This document shows positions 8,163 through 17,239 of a stretch of 64,000 bases of DNA, piece by piece. This DNA is from Flavobacterium sp. NRK F7 (lineage in GTDB: Bacteria > Bacteroidota > Bacteroidia > Flavobacteriales > Flavobacteriaceae). Made by a program: the position numbers and the translations under genes. A model generated the notes under the pieces. That model was not told the DNA's origin. It did no database searches and saw nothing but the letters and a program-made list of their open reading frames with translations. Each line of letters begins with the position of its first letter. The stretch's first letter is position 1. The stretch lies in contig NZ_JAMXLB010000001.1 of the NCBI RefSeq assembly GCF_024054195.1, positions 2,655,524 through 2,719,523 of the forward strand, read 5' to 3'.

Positions 8163-9494
8163 TTAGTTTTCGTTTTTCCAATTTAAGCGATCCATCTGGT
8201 TATATTGCCATGGAGCACCATTGTTTTCAATATTTGTCATCATGTTATTTAATTCCATAGGAGCAGCGCTTTGTTCCATAACTAAATAACGTCTCATATC
8301 CATAATAATAGATAGTGGACTAATATTTACTGGGCACTCTTCAACACAAGCATTACAAGAAGTACAAGCCCAAAGCTCTTCAGGAGTAATATAATCGTTT
8401 AACAATGACTTATCATCTTCTACAAATGTTCCATTATTGGCATCTATATTTTTTCCTACTTCTTCTAAGCGATCTCTTGTGTCCATCATGATCTTTCTTG
8501 GAGATAGTTTTTTTCCTGTTTGATTTGCTGGACAAGAAGAGGTACATCTTCCACATTCGGTACAGGTGTAAGCATTTAATAATTGTACCCAATTTAAATC
8601 CTGCACATCTGATGCTCCAAATTTAGCTGGTACAGCATCTGGATTTGCCGGTGCAGCAAATGGGTCAGCTGAAGGATCCATCATTAATTTTACTTCATTG
8701 GTTACACTTTCCAAATTATCAAATTGACCTTGTGGTTTAAGATTAGCAAAATAAGTATTTGGGAAAGCCAATAAAATATGTAAATGTTTAGAAAAATATA
8801 AATAATTTAAAAACACTAATATTCCACAAATATGTAACCACCACGCTGTTCTTTCAATCATGAAAACCACACTATTATCCATTCCATCGAAAATAGGAGC
8901 AATTAACTGAGAAATAGGATAACTTCCAGCTTGATGATAATGCGAAAAACCTCCTGGTACATATTGCAAATGAAAATCGGCCGCATTCATGGTTAAGAAT
9001 AATGTCATTAATACAACTTCAAAATACAAAATATAATTGGCATCATTCTTAGGAAAACCTTTCATTTCTGGTTTCCAAAAACGCTGCAACTTGATTACAT
9101 TTCTTCTTAACCAAAATACAATTACTGCTACCAAAACTAAAAAGGCAAGAATTTCAAAAGAACCAATTAAAAAGTTATAAAACCCTCCCAAAAAAGCAAA
9201 TACACGATGTGTTCCAAATAAACCATCAATGATAATTTCTAAAACCTCTAAATTGATAATGATAAATCCTACATAGACAATGATATGTAAAAATCCAGCA
9301 ATAGGTCTTTTTACCATTTTTGATTGTCCTAAGGCAATCATCATCATATTCTTCCATCTTGCAGAAGGATTGTCTTTTCGATCTACATCTTGACCCAATT
9401 TTATATTGCGAATGAGTTTTTTTACATTTTTAGTAAAATAACCAATTCCAATAACTAATACGATAGCAAATAATATATTAGGTAAAATACTCAT
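8163..9494 (-). CDS. Membrane Fe-S oxidoreductase with NarI-like cytochrome b domain
   Basis: A 443-residue protein. About residues 1-255 are membrane-spanning and resemble the NarI/EMO-type cytochrome b domain, with several segments containing His residues (for example IAGFLHIIVYVGF, WWLHICGIL and FSKHLHILL) that could ligate haem. The C-terminal half has two [4Fe-4S] ferredoxin motifs, CTECGRCTSSCP and CTSCNACVEECP. In other bacteria this domain order continues into CCG domains in a single polypeptide (FadF or ETF:menaquinone oxidoreductase). Here the CCG part is the next gene, 99 bp downstream. It probably passes electrons to or from the menaquinone pool; linkage to EtfAB is an inference from the family. 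Confidence 0.88.
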   Translation of the reverse strand: MSILPNILFAIVLVIGIGYFTKNVKKLIRNIKLGQDVDRKDNPSARWKNMMMIALGQSKMVKRPIAGFLHIIVYVGFIIINLEVLEIIIDGLFGTHRVFAFLGGFYNFLIGSFEILAFLVLVAVIVFWLRRNVIKLQRFWKPEMKGFPKNDANYILYFEVVLMTLFLTMNAADFHLQYVPGGFSHYHQAGSYPISQLIAPIFDGMDNSVVFMIERTAWWLHICGILVFLNYLYFSKHLHILLAFPNTYFANLKPQGQFDNLESVTNEVKLMMDPSADPFAAPANPDAVPAKFGASDVQDLNWVQLLNAYTCTECGRCTSSCPANQTGKKLSPRKIMMDTRDRLEEVGKNIDANNGTFVEDDKSLLNDYITPEELWACTSCNACVEECPVNISPLSIIMDMRRYLVMEQSAAPMELNNMMTNIENNGAPWQYNQMDRLNWKNEN

Positions 9495-9505
9495 AGGGTT
9501 AGTCT

Positions 9506-10477
9506 TTATTTATTTTGTTCTGAATTTTCTGTTTTATTATCTTTTTCTGGAGCAACATAAGGTTTTTCTTTTTTACCGAAAAGAGAAACGTTTACATAAC
9601 GTGTAGGATGTAATCTTAAATCTTGTAATAATAATTCTAACTCTTTAGAAGCCTTAGTAAAATTGGTATACATTGCTTCATCATTCATTAATTTACCCAT
9701 GGTTCCTTTACCACTCTCAATTCCTTTCATGATTTTATCTACACTAGCCAAGGTTTTCTCTAGATTTTTCACAGTTTGACCTAAATTGGCCTTTGCAAGA
9801 GAATCTGACATTACTGCAAAATTAGCTGTAGTTTTATCTAAATTGTCAAACGATTGGTTTAATTTGGTTTTATTCTCCGTTAATAAAGTATTTAAATTTC
9901 TAGAAATACCACTAAATTGAGTCATACTTCTGTTTAATTCATTGATACTACTTTTCAGGTTATCTTTGGTCTTTTGATCCAATATTTCATTAAAATTTGC
10001 AAATAAGATATTCGCATTATTTAATAAATTATCAATTTTATCTTTTAAGGGTACCATTTGTTCTGCTAAGGCGTCTGTAAGACCAAGTTTGGATCTTGAT
10101 TGTAGAAAATCTCCAGATACAGCTAAATTTGGGTCGTCATCATTTGGAATGATGATGATTTCTTTACCTCCTAAAGGTGATGACCCAGATAATTCGGCAA
10201 TACTAGTTTTTGAAATAGGATAATCAGAAGTAATTGCAATTTCAACTTCAACTTTTTTATTTTCCAAAAAGTGGTACGAATTCACTCTTCCCACATTCAC
10301 CCCTTTTAGCTTTACAATCGAAGAGGGTTCTAAACCTTCAACAGAATCATAAACTACATATAATTTTTTACTAGAATCGAATAGATTTCTCCCTTTTAAA
10401 AAACTATATCCCCAAATAAAAAGTAAAATTGAGGAAATAACTAAAATCGCGGTTTTAATTTCTTTGGTTAGTTTCAA
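9506..10477 (-). CDS. MlaD-type MCE family protein
   Basis: A 323-residue protein with a single N-terminal membrane anchor (ILVISSILLFIWGYSFL) followed by an MCE domain at about residues 36-115 (VYDSVEGLEPSSIVKLKGVNVGRV). The C-terminal 200 residues are mostly helical and rich in Asn, Leu and Lys, as in MCE proteins that form periplasmic tubes. MCE proteins bind lipids and shuttle them between the inner and outer membranes with an MlaE/MlaF ABC transporter. Those partners are not in the window. It lies between the membrane Fe-S gene (11 bp) and the amidase gene (34 bp), in a probable envelope operon. Confidence 0.88.
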   Translation of the reverse strand: MKLTKEIKTAILVISSILLFIWGYSFLKGRNLFDSSKKLYVVYDSVEGLEPSSIVKLKGVNVGRVNSYHFLENKKVEVEIAITSDYPISKTSIAELSGSSPLGGKEIIIIPNDDDPNLAVSGDFLQSRSKLGLTDALAEQMVPLKDKIDNLLNNANILFANFNEILDQKTKDNLKSSINELNRSMTQFSGISRNLNTLLTENKTKLNQSFDNLDKTTANFAVMSDSLAKANLGQTVKNLEKTLASVDKIMKGIESGKGTMGKLMNDEAMYTNFTKASKELELLLQDLRLHPTRYVNVSLFGKKEKPYVAPEKDNKTENSEQNK

Positions 10478-10511
10478 AATACATTATTTTTAACAAAAAT
10501 AAAACTTTATT

Positions 10512-11666
10512 TTATTTAATAGCATCAGATAGGTTAATTTTTACTCCATCTTTATAAGCTACTATAAACGCCGATTCAAAACCTTTATTTTTAGCTTCTG
10601 TTAATTTATTTTGTGCCAATTCATAACTGTCCTCAGAACCAAAAAGATACTTGTAAATTTTACCTGATTGTTCTACATGAACACCATTTAAACCTTTAAA
10701 ATTAGAAGGAGATGTTGCTATCTTTGTACTACTTGCCGACAGCTGTACTTTAAATTGAATCCCGTTTTTAACATTTTCAATAATTGCTTGAACGGGATCT
10801 TCTTTTACAACTGAAGGAGTCTCCTCAATTTTTACGGTCTCCGTAACCACCGGTTTTGTTCCTGATGATGTTTTATAATATTGCTTTTTATACGAAAAAA
10901 TAGCATCTGCAATAGCTTTTGCTACTTCATTTTGTCCTTTTTCTGTATTTAAATATTCCCCTTCTACTTTATTAGATAAAAAACCAATTTCTATCAAAAC
11001 TCCTGGCATGTAAGAAGCGTCTAATACCCACAGCGGTGCCTGTTTTACTCCTCTACTCTTTTTACCTAAATTATCTTTGAAATTATCTTCTACAAAAGCA
11101 GCCAACTCTATACTTTGGTTTAGATACTCTTCTTGCAAAATTTTTAACCCTATTAACGACTCAGGTCGGTTGGGGTCAAAACCTTTATAATTTTCTTTAT
11201 AATCCTCTTCTAATAAAATTACTGAGTTTTCATTTTTAGCAACTTCTAAATTGGTAGAACTTCTACTCAAACCCATCACAAAAGTTTCGGTTCCAAAAGC
11301 GGAATAATTTTTAGCTGCATTACAATGAATGGAAACAAAAAGATTAGCGTCTTGTTTATTTGCTTGAATGGCTCTGTCTTTCAATTCGACAAACACATCG
11401 GTTTTACGAGAATAGAAAAAATCAAAATCGCTATCCTTACTCAAATACTCTCCCACTTTCAAAGTTACAGCCAACGCAATTTTCTTTTCAATGTAACCAT
11501 GATGTACGTTTCCGTAATCCTTTCCACCGTGTCCAGCATCCAACACTACTTTAAATTTTGTCTTAGACTGTGCAACAACAGTTGACATCGACAAAAACAA
11601 AACAGTGATTACTAACACTTTAAGGTTAAATTTTAATTGGGGTGTATAGCAGGTTTCTTTCCGCAT
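10512..11666 (-). CDS. N-acetylmuramoyl-L-alanine amidase (Amidase_3) with SPOR-like tail
   Basis: A 384-residue exported amidase with a signal peptide around VLVITVLFLSMSTVVAQ. Amidase_3 residues are visible: the zinc His in VLDAGHGGKDYGN, Glu in HHGYIEKKIAL, the FVSIHCNAA His and the catalytic Glu in GVLIEIGFLSN. The C-terminal portion (about 300-380, GIQFKVQLSASSTKI to ESAFIVAYKDG) looks like a SPOR peptidoglycan-binding domain. It cleaves the MurNAc-L-Ala bond and probably acts in daughter-cell separation, as other AmiC-like enzymes do. It is divergent from lptD with only 49 bp between the starts. MRKETC at 11666 is the first ATG; an internal ATG nearer the hydrophobic core is not available. 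Confidence 0.92.
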   Translation of the reverse strand: MRKETCYTPQLKFNLKVLVITVLFLSMSTVVAQSKTKFKVVLDAGHGGKDYGNVHHGYIEKKIALAVTLKVGEYLSKDSDFDFFYSRKTDVFVELKDRAIQANKQDANLFVSIHCNAAKNYSAFGTETFVMGLSRSSTNLEVAKNENSVILLEEDYKENYKGFDPNRPESLIGLKILQEEYLNQSIELAAFVEDNFKDNLGKKSRGVKQAPLWVLDASYMPGVLIEIGFLSNKVEGEYLNTEKGQNEVAKAIADAIFSYKKQYYKTSSGTKPVVTETVKIEETPSVVKEDPVQAIIENVKNGIQFKVQLSASSTKIATSPSNFKGLNGVHVEQSGKIYKYLFGSEDSYELAQNKLTEAKNKGFESAFIVAYKDGVKINLSDAIK

Positions 11667-11710
11667 AGTTATAATTTTATTAAAAGCTTATTTTTACAAA
11701 AAAATATATG

Positions 11711-11718
11711 TAAGTTTG
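11711..11718 (+). promoter_or_regulatory. TAnnTTTG box overlapping the lptD start
   Basis: TAAGTTTG matches the Bacteroidota -7 consensus exactly. It overlaps the TTG at 11716 that would be the lptD start, so either the match is fortuitous or translation begins further down, for instance at the in-frame TTG at 11767. No clear -33 element is seen. Confidence 0.3.
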
Positions 11719-14460
11719 ACACTTCAAAAAGTAAGCCAAATTTTTACAAAAATACTATTATTAGCGTTGTATACAAAGTTATTTCATATCGTTTTTTTAG
11801 CAATTTTTCTAACAATTGGAAATCATGCGCTATACTCACAAGAAATAAAACCTAAAAAATCCTTTACCAATAAGGATAAGGTTAAAAACGACTCTATTAC
11901 TACTAGTGTTGTTATCGATACTTCTTTAGTGAAGATTGAGAATCCTCTTCAAACTACTACTAAAACAAACGATACCGTTAAAAAAAAGCCGTTATTAGAA
12001 GGTATTGTAACTCGTAAGGCTAAAGATTTTGAAAAAGCCAATCAAAAAACTAAAGAATTAACACTTTACAATGAAGCTGAATTATATTATACTGATATTG
12101 AATTAAAAGCTGGAATTATTGTTCTTAATTATGAAAAAAATGAAGTCTACGCTGGAAGAATAAAAGATAGCTTAGGAAACTATACTCAATATCCTGTTTT
12201 TAAACAAGGAAGCAATGTAATTGAGCCTGACTCTATCCGATTTAATTTTAAAACGAAAAAAGCGCTCATTTGGAATTCTAGAACCAAACAAGGTGAATTA
12301 AATATTAAAGCAGAAGTATCCAAGAGAGAAAATGATTCTGTTATTTTCTTAAAAAACGCAAGAATAACAACTTCAAAAAACATAGACGATCCTGAATATT
12401 ATTTTGCGGTTTCCAAAGTAAAATTTGTTCCTAAGAAAAAAGTAGTTGTAGGTCCTACACATTTAGTTATTGTAGATGTTCCAACACCTCTATTTTTACC
12501 TTTTGCTTATTTTCCAATGTCTGAAAAAAGCACTTCAGGATTTATTGTACCTACACCTGGTCAATCCAACCAACAAGGCTATTTTTTACAAAATGGAGGA
12601 TATTACTTTGCCCTAACAGATTATTATGATTTAGCAGTTTTAGGTGATTATTATACCAATGGTAGTTATGGATTACGATTTGAAAGCAGCTATGCAAAAA
12701 GGTATAAATTTAATGGTCGCGTCAATTTTAGATTTGAAAATAACATTCAGAGTGAAAAAGGATTACCCGACTATGTAAAATCGAAACAATATAACATCCA
12801 ATGGTCACATAGTCAAGATGCAAAAGCAGCGGCTAATTCTCGATTTTCTGCTTCTGTAAACTTAGGTAGTAGCCAATATTTTAGACAATCCGTCAATTTA
12901 GCTAATATTGGTTCCAGTTTAAATAACAACTTAAGTTCTTCTGTTTCCTATTCAAAAACATTCCAAACTGTTCCTCAAGTTAATTTATCGTTATCTGCTA
13001 CTCATAATCAAAATACAAATACAGAAGTCATCAATATGACTTTACCAACACTACAAGCTAGTGTAGATCGTATTTTCCCTTTTGCACCAAAAGATGGTGT
13101 TAAAAAAGGATTTATCAAAAATATCAACTTACAATATAATTTAAGAGGTGAAAATAGAATTTCAACGGCTGATTCTTTATTTTTCAAGCCTCAAATGTTT
13201 AGAGATGCTAAAACAGGTTTTCAACATACTATTCCTATTAGTACCAATTTTAAAGTATTTAAATATTTTAGTGTTACTACAGGTGCTAGTTATAATGAAG
13301 TTTGGGCATTAAATACCATTGAAAAATCATTCAGCACTATTGAAAACAAAGTAGTCACTGAAGATGTAAAAGGATTTGACGCTTTTAGAACCTATAACTT
13401 TAGTGCGAGTATTGGAACCACTATTTATGGTACTTTTAATTTTGGTGAAGATAAAAAATTTCAGGCATTAAGACATGTTATGCGTCCGAGTGTATCGTAT
13501 GGCTACACTCCTAGTTTTGATCAATATTATGATACTTATGCCATTGATGCAACAGGAAATACCTATCAAGAATATACGCGCTTTGAAGGTGGATTATTTG
13601 GAGCACCAGGTAAAAGTTATTCCAATAATTTAGGCTTTTCATTGAGCAACACCTTTGAAGCAAAGGTTAGAGATGATGAAAGTGAAAAAGATGAACCTAA
13701 AAAAGTAATGCTTTTAAACAATTTGAATTTTTCAACTAGTTACAATTTAGCTGCAGATTCATTAGCTTGGTCACCCATGCGTGTTAGTGGAGGAACTCAG
13801 CTTTTTAAACAAAAAATGAATCTTAACTTTGGAGCTACTTTAGATCCTTATGCAATTGATAATTCTGGCAGAAGAATTGAGAAATACAACATTGACAATG
13901 GTGGTAGTTTATTCCGATTAACAAGTGCTAACATGACTATTAATTATGGTTTTTCAAGTGCAGATGGAGATAAAAAAGGAAATGTATCTAGTCAAACAGA
14001 ACAAAATGGTGGTCGTCAAGATGATTTATTTGGGACCGGTACAAATTTAAACGACAACCGTCAAAGTCTCTTTAACGATGAAAACAAAGAAGAGGAAGAA
14101 ACTGATAGTGAATGGTACAACACCAAATTACCTTGGGATTTGCGCCTAGCCTATTCTGTTACCTATTCAAATAGTAATAGGCAAAATGAAATTGCTTCAC
14201 ATTCTTTAATGGTTTCTGGTAATATAGAATTAGCACCTAGATGGAAAGTTGGTGCATCTTCTGGATACGATTTTAAACAAAAAGGAATCACCTTTACACA
14301 ATTACGTTTTGAACGTGATTTAGAAAGCTGGAGAATGAGCTTCAATTGGGTTCCTTTTGGTCCTAATACCTATTGGGGATTCTTTATTGGAATTAGTTCT
14401 TCTGTATTAAGCGATATTAAATGGGAGAAAAACCAATTACCCGATCGCGTTTTCAGATAA
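11716..14460 (+). CDS. lptD: LptD-like LPS assembly outer-membrane protein
   Basis: A 914-residue protein with a signal sequence (hydrophobic stretch around residues 13-36, then YSQ), an OstA/LptA-like N-terminal domain (about 90-250, with ELYYTDIELKAGIIVLNYEKNEVYAG) and a long C-terminal beta-barrel ending in F-R. The GPTHLVIVDVPTPLFLPFAYFPMSEK segment is typical of the Bacteroidota LptD family. It inserts lipopolysaccharide into the outer membrane. No ATG occurs in frame until about residue 260, well past the signal peptide, so a non-ATG start is required; TTG at 11716 is the best choice and TTG at 11767 is the alternative. It is divergent from the amidase gene and 34 bp upstream of ridA. 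Confidence 0.9.
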   Translation: MTLQKVSQIFTKILLLALYTKLFHIVFLAIFLTIGNHALYSQEIKPKKSFTNKDKVKNDSITTSVVIDTSLVKIENPLQTTTKTNDTVKKKPLLEGIVTRKAKDFEKANQKTKELTLYNEAELYYTDIELKAGIIVLNYEKNEVYAGRIKDSLGNYTQYPVFKQGSNVIEPDSIRFNFKTKKALIWNSRTKQGELNIKAEVSKRENDSVIFLKNARITTSKNIDDPEYYFAVSKVKFVPKKKVVVGPTHLVIVDVPTPLFLPFAYFPMSEKSTSGFIVPTPGQSNQQGYFLQNGGYYFALTDYYDLAVLGDYYTNGSYGLRFESSYAKRYKFNGRVNFRFENNIQSEKGLPDYVKSKQYNIQWSHSQDAKAAANSRFSASVNLGSSQYFRQSVNLANIGSSLNNNLSSSVSYSKTFQTVPQVNLSLSATHNQNTNTEVINMTLPTLQASVDRIFPFAPKDGVKKGFIKNINLQYNLRGENRISTADSLFFKPQMFRDAKTGFQHTIPISTNFKVFKYFSVTTGASYNEVWALNTIEKSFSTIENKVVTEDVKGFDAFRTYNFSASIGTTIYGTFNFGEDKKFQALRHVMRPSVSYGYTPSFDQYYDTYAIDATGNTYQEYTRFEGGLFGAPGKSYSNNLGFSLSNTFEAKVRDDESEKDEPKKVMLLNNLNFSTSYNLAADSLAWSPMRVSGGTQLFKQKMNLNFGATLDPYAIDNSGRRIEKYNIDNGGSLFRLTSANMTINYGFSSADGDKKGNVSSQTEQNGGRQDDLFGTGTNLNDNRQSLFNDENKEEEETDSEWYNTKLPWDLRLAYSVTYSNSNRQNEIASHSLMVSGNIELAPRWKVGASSGYDFKQKGITFTQLRFERDLESWRMSFNWVPFGPNTYWGFFIGISSSVLSDIKWEKNQLPDRVFR

Positions 14461-14494
14461 TTATTAACTATTTAAAAACAAAATCACAAAACAA

Positions 14495-14878
14495 ATGAAA
14501 AAAATAATTTTTACAGATAAAGCTCCAGCTCCAATTGGCCCATACAACCAAGCTGTTCTAGTAGGAAATACTTTATATACTTCCGGACAAATAGCAATCC
14601 ATCCATCCACTGGAGAATTGGTTTTAACAGATATTGAAACTGAGACAAAACAAGTAATGGAAAACATGAAAGCCGTACTGGAAGCAGCTGAAATGACCTT
14701 TGATAATGTAATTAAAACCAGTATTTTTATTAGTGATATGAATGATTTTGGTAAAATTAATGGTGTCTACGGAAGTTATTTTGATGAAAAAACAGCACCA
14801 GCTAGAGAAACCGTTCAAGTGGCTTGTCTACCAAAAAATGTCAATGTTGAAATTTCAATGATTGCGATTAAAGACTAA
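14495..14878 (+). CDS. ridA: RidA family reactive intermediate deaminase
   Basis: A 127-residue protein of exactly RidA size. It shows the family signatures APAPIGPYNQAV (N-terminal substrate loop), TSGQIAIHPSTGE, and the C-terminal PARETVQVACLPKNVNVEISMIA that contains the conserved Arg and Glu. RidA hydrolyses reactive 2-aminoacrylate and related imines made by PLP enzymes; it acts as a cytoplasmic trimer. It lies 34 bp after lptD and 21 bp before the next gene, which suggests one transcript. Confidence 0.95.
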   Translation: MKKIIFTDKAPAPIGPYNQAVLVGNTLYTSGQIAIHPSTGELVLTDIETETKQVMENMKAVLEAAEMTFDNVIKTSIFISDMNDFGKINGVYGSYFDEKTAPARETVQVACLPKNVNVEISMIAIKD

Positions 14879-14899
14879 TAATTATAAGCAACTTCCAAT

Positions 14900-15376
14900 A
14901 TGATTCCGATTACCAATTTTGATTTTTTAGTGGGTAAATGGTCTGTTCTAAACAAAAGACTAAAGGAGCGCATGAAAGGTGCTACAGAATGGGTTGAATT
15001 TACAGCTGAAATGGAAACCAAGAAAATTTTTAATGGTTTAATCGTTATGGATGAGATGAAAACCAATCATTTCGGAGAAAATTTTAATGGTTTGAGTATT
15101 CGAATGTTGAATCCTGATACGAATGAGTGGAAAATCTATTGGGCAGACACGTATCATCTTGATCAAATGTTACAAGAGCAAGTCGTTGGTAAATTTGAAA
15201 ATGGGACCGGTGAATTTTTTGGAAAGGATATTTTTGAAGGAAAAGAAGTCCCTTTACGCTTTTCTTGGAAAAAAGAAACCGAAAATACGGCACAATGGGA
15301 ACAAGCTTATTATGATGTTCAAAAAAAGGAATGGGAAACCAATTGGATTATGATTTTTACAGCAATCGAATCTTAA
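14900..15376 (+). CDS. DUF1579-like small protein
   Basis: A 158-residue soluble protein without signal peptide. The opening FDFLVGKWSVLNKRLKERMKGATEWVEF and later NEWKIYWADT and RFSWKKETENTAQWEQAYY follow the pattern of DUF1579 and lipocalin-like proteins, where a beta barrel starts with a G-x-W motif. Function is unknown. It follows ridA by 21 bp. The start ATG at 14900 gives the G-x-W motif at the expected distance from the N-terminus. Confidence 0.7.
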   Translation: MIPITNFDFLVGKWSVLNKRLKERMKGATEWVEFTAEMETKKIFNGLIVMDEMKTNHFGENFNGLSIRMLNPDTNEWKIYWADTYHLDQMLQEQVVGKFENGTGEFFGKDIFEGKEVPLRFSWKKETENTAQWEQAYYDVQKKEWETNWIMIFTAIES

Positions 15377-15434
15377 TTCATCTGTAATTGCTTATCTATT
15401 TACTAAAATCTTAATTTTTCAAAGACTTTTATCA

Positions 15435-15764
15435 ATGAAAATACTGAAAAATAGTTTATTGTATTTTGCATATATTCTCTTCAGTATAGCTTTTTCGATG
15501 TATCTCGTCTATTTAGAAATTGATGGAAGACCAAATTCTAAGTTAGCTGGATTATTCCACGATTTTATAATTTTGACAGTTGGAACTATCTTAGGATTAA
15601 TTGCTGCGACTTTATTTTTCTTATTGAATTATTTTTTACTTAAAAAAAGTAAAAGTACATTCCTCGAAAATAAAACCGTATTACAAATTGTATTGCTTAT
15701 CCTTTCTTGTTTAATCGCACATGAAATTCATCAAATTCTTGAATTTGATTTAGATATTTTATAA
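15435..15764 (+). CDS. Small integral membrane protein, unknown
   Basis: A 109-residue protein with three predicted membrane segments (about residues 8-26, 44-68 and 82-98) linked by short polar loops, and an acidic C-terminus. I recognise no family motif. It is the last gene of the lptD-ridA run and ends just before a 13-bp hairpin shared with sucC. Confidence 0.6.
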   Translation: MKILKNSLLYFAYILFSIAFSMYLVYLEIDGRPNSKLAGLFHDFIILTVGTILGLIAATLFFLLNYFLLKKSKSTFLENKTVLQIVLLILSCLIAHEIHQILEFDLDIL

Positions 15765-15767
15765 AAT

Positions 15768-15799
15768 AAGAAATCCCAAGATTTTACTTGGGATTTCTT
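15768..15799. terminator. Bidirectional terminator between convergent genes
   Basis: Perfect 13-bp inverted repeat (AAGAAATCCCAAG at 15768-15780, its complement at 15787-15799) with a 6-nt loop. It serves the small membrane protein gene on the plus strand and sucC on the minus strand. Confidence 0.85.
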
Positions 15800-15822
15800 T
15801 ATATATAACTAGAATTATCTTA

Positions 15823-17016
15823 TTACGATAAAGCCGCTTTTACCTGATCAGCAGCTTCTTGGAATTGAACAGCTGATAAAATTGGCATTCCTGAATTATC
15901 AATTAATTCTTTTGCAATTTCAGCATTCGTTCCTTGTAAACGCACAATAATTGGCACTTTAATAGCATCACCCATATTTTTATAAGCATCTACAACTCCT
16001 TGTGCTACTCTATCACAACGCACAATTCCTCCAAAGATATTAATCAAAATAGCTTTTACATTTGGATCTTTCAAAATAATACGGAAAGCTGTTTCCACAC
16101 GTTTTGCATCAGCTGTACCACCAACATCTAAGAAGTTTGCTGGCTCGAAACCTGCATACTTAATTAAATCCATCGTTGCCATTGCCAGACCTGCACCATT
16201 CACCATACAACCAACAGTACCATCGAGATCCACATAATTTAAACCAACTTCTTTAGCTTCAACTTCAATTGGATTTTCTTCACGAATATCTCTCATTTCA
16301 GCTAAATCTTTATGACGGAATAATGCATTATCATCTAAATCAACTTTAGCATCTACAGCAATAATTTTATCATCAGACGTTTTTAAAACAGGGTTAATTT
16401 CAAACATTGAAGCATCAGAACCTATGTAAGCTTTGTAAAGAGCATCTACAAATTTTATCATCTCTTTAAAAGCATTACCTGATAATCCTAAATTAAAAGC
16501 AATTCTTCTTGCTTGAAACCCTTGTAAACCTACAGCAGGATCTATCTCTTCAGTAAAAATTAAATGAGGAGTTTTTTCAGCTACTTCTTCAATATCCATT
16601 CCTCCTTCAGTAGAATACATAATCATATTTCTACCTTTTCCTCTATTCAATAAAACTGACATATAAAATTCTGAAGTTTCACTTTCCCCTGGATAATAAA
16701 CATCCTCTGCTACTAAAACTTTATGAACTCTTTTACCTGTTGGAGGTGTTTGAGGTGTAATTAAATCCATTCCAATAATTTGACCAGCTAATTCAGCTAC
16801 TTGATCTAAATTTTTAGCTAATTTAACTCCTCCACCTTTTCCACGACCACCCGCGTGAATTTGAGCTTTAATTACGTGCCAACCTGTTCCTGTTTCAGCA
16901 GTTAATTGTTTTGCTTTAGCTACAGCTTCTTCAGCGTTATTAGCAACATGCCCACGTTGAATACGTACTCCATAGCTAGCTAATATTTCTTTACCTTGAT
17001 ATTCGTGTAAATTCAT
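15823..17016 (-). CDS. sucC: Succinyl-CoA synthetase subunit beta (ADP-forming)
   Basis: A 397-residue protein with full family length. The ATP-grasp domain starts MNLHEYQGKEILASYG and includes KAQIHAGGRGKGGGVKLA and the EINPVLKTSDDKIIAVDAKVDLDDNA metal/nucleotide segment. The C-terminal CoA-ligase domain contains GCMVNGAGLAMATMDLIK and NIFGGIVRCD. With SucD it converts succinyl-CoA to succinate with ATP or GTP formation in the TCA cycle. The alpha subunit gene is not adjacent, so sucC is monocistronic here, which is common in Flavobacteriaceae. Confidence 0.97.
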   Translation of the reverse strand: MNLHEYQGKEILASYGVRIQRGHVANNAEEAVAKAKQLTAETGTGWHVIKAQIHAGGRGKGGGVKLAKNLDQVAELAGQIIGMDLITPQTPPTGKRVHKVLVAEDVYYPGESETSEFYMSVLLNRGKGRNMIMYSTEGGMDIEEVAEKTPHLIFTEEIDPAVGLQGFQARRIAFNLGLSGNAFKEMIKFVDALYKAYIGSDASMFEINPVLKTSDDKIIAVDAKVDLDDNALFRHKDLAEMRDIREENPIEVEAKEVGLNYVDLDGTVGCMVNGAGLAMATMDLIKYAGFEPANFLDVGGTADAKRVETAFRIILKDPNVKAILINIFGGIVRCDRVAQGVVDAYKNMGDAIKVPIIVRLQGTNAEIAKELIDNSGMPILSAVQFQEAADQVKAALS

Positions 17017-17050
17017 AATATAATAGGTTATTTCTTTTTAAAAAGTGCCA

Positions 17051-17058
17051 CAAAAATA
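17051..17058 (-). promoter_or_regulatory. -7 box upstream of sucC
   Basis: The minus strand reads TATTTTTG, an exact TAnnTTTG match, 35 bp upstream of the sucC ATG. A -33 element is not obvious. Confidence 0.5.
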
Positions 17059-17146
17059 GCAAACTAATTTTTAATTGGCTAACATTTTTATGGATAATTT
17101 GGAATTCTTTGACTCCTATAACGTAATTTAGAAAACCATCTTTTGT

Positions 17147-17154
17147 TATATTTG
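17147..17154 (+). promoter_or_regulatory. -7 box upstream of lysA
   Basis: TATATTTG matches TAnnTTTG exactly, about 85 bp upstream of the lysA ATG at 17240. The implied leader of roughly 80 nt has no clear attenuator. Confidence 0.5.
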
Positions 17155-17239
17155 TAACTTAATGTTATTTTTTGTTTAATTAACATGTTTTTAATTATTT
17201 CTAGTGCTAAATGTTTTTAATTTGCATAAAAAAAGGGAG

